64,000 bases of DNA from Amoebidium appalachense (lineage: Eukaryota; Ichthyosporea), in assembly GCA_963693365.1 (NCBI GenBank), contig CAVNZM010000001.1:9672001-9736000 (forward strand), given 5' to 3'. The position numbers and the translations under genes were made by a program. The first letter of the stretch is position 1. Every line of letters starts with the position of its first letter. This document shows, one piece after another, positions 63,519-64,000 of the stretch. The notes beneath the pieces were generated by a model. It searched no databases. It worked only from the letters and a program-made list of their open reading frames with translations, and was not told the DNA's origin.

Positions 63519-63942
63519 GGGGGGGGGGGGAGGGGGGAAGGGGAGGAAAGGGGAGGGACGGGGGGGGGGGGGGGGGGGGGGGGAGGGGGGGGGGGAGTAA
63601 GGCACAAACCTGAATCCTTTTCCTCGTCCTCCTCATCCTCTGCCTTTCTCTTCTTAGCCGCCTTCTTTCCTTTTCCACCCTTTTCCGCCTGTCCCTCCCC
63701 CTCGCTCTCTTCCTCGCTCTCGCTCGGCGCCATGGCAACAGCGTCCCAATCGATTTTCTCCATCGGGTCGCCCTCTTCCTCGTTTCCGTCACCCTCGTCC
63801 TCGGACATTTCACCCAAGGCGTCGTAGCTGAACTCACCATCCTCGTCGCTGTCATCTTCAGCATCCTCGTTGGCATCATCCTCGTTGTCTTCATCCTCGT
63901 TTTCGTCATCGTCTTCATCGTCCATCCCCTCCATTTCATCGC
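61673..63942 (-). CDS. C-terminal two exons of a NOC1/MAK21/CEBPZ-family ribosome-assembly protein
   Basis: Exons: 63942-63610 and 62016-61673. The first begins after TTCCAATGCAG in phase 1 and encodes a highly acidic stretch (MEGMDDEDDDENEDEDNEDD; GEFSYDALGEMSEDEGDG) followed by a basic GKGKKAAKKRKAEDEEDEE. It ends TCAG|GTTTGT in phase 1. The second begins after CCCCACAG in the matching phase and encodes KKPKKKPKKSSVFADADDF, ADLLESSG and KKQLEWEGRKDDWKSRKSW. The [S]-V-F-A-x-A-x-D/E-F-x-x-L-L-E motif and K-Q-L-x-W-E-x-x-R terminus are characteristic of the NOC1/MAK21/CEBPZ C-terminus, which works with NOC2 in early 60S pre-ribosome assembly in the nucleolus. Unusually, about 55 further residues rich in RGG/GRG follow before TAG at 61673. 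The 5' exons lie outside the window. Confidence 0.78.
62112..63396. repeat. Three tandem copies of a 424-429 bp unit in the NOC1-type gene intron
   Basis: Units start at 62112, 62541 and 62965 with CAAAATCGATAGAAAAAGCT. They are nearly identical, differing mainly in the lengths of C and G runs; in the third, a CACCCTCACACACC insertion replaces part of the C run. Each has ATCCAGGGAAATTTTCCGG and a (GT)n/ACAGGGTGTGG end. High identity suggests recent amplification. Confidence 0.92.
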
Positions 63943-64000
63943 CTGCATTGGAATGTATTGGTTAGGGGAGTCCGGGGAAGGGGGCCAAAAAAAAAAAAAA

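Overview
The window is nuclear DNA of a eukaryote. Its genes are split by GT-AG introns of a few hundred bases to over 2 kb, whose exon phases can be closed by hand. It carries (CA)n, (GT)n, (GA)n, poly-C and poly-G tracts of exceptional length and decayed Copia and tyrosine-recombinase retroelements. Gene content (a short plant/protist-style DUF21-CBS protein, a NOC1/MAK21-type ribosome-assembly factor, a large surface protein) fits a protist, alga or unicellular relative of animals. I cannot name the taxon.

Layout. 1756-11160 (+): ten-exon DUF21/CBS membrane protein, 471 aa, all exon phases consistent, with decayed tandem copies of exons 2 and 6 in its introns. 15107-21173 (+): copy A of a large surface-protein gene, broken by nonsense codons, indels and a deletion. 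23745-35194 (-): copy B of the same gene, tail-to-tail with A and almost intact, about 980 aa: signal peptide, parallel beta-helix-like part, beta/gamma-crystallin-like part, polyarginine cleavage-type motif, one membrane helix. 38148-40687 (+): unrecognised gene of about 254 aa, probably four exons. 42682-53356: nested retroelement graveyard with long dispersed (LTR-like) repeats, a Copia RT/RNase H remnant (-), a tyrosine-recombinase retroelement (+), a second LTR element with a primer-binding site and gag fragment, and a small minus-strand ORF pair. 55598-57292 (-): seven-helix membrane protein, first exon. About 59800-61300: diverged tandem duplication with CArG-like boxes. 61673-63942 (-): last two exons of a NOC1/MAK21/CEBPZ-family gene running in from the right, with 424-bp tandem repeats in its intron.

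The genes do not form a pathway. The strongest shared theme is how repeats sit in introns. Several introns carry (UG)n or G runs after the donor and (CA)n or C runs before the acceptor, so the intron ends could pair as RNA, and several 3' splice sites abut (CA)n or A runs rather than a uridine-rich tract. The inverted gene pair also gives an internal comparison of how homopolymers and C tracts drive frameshifts and deletions.
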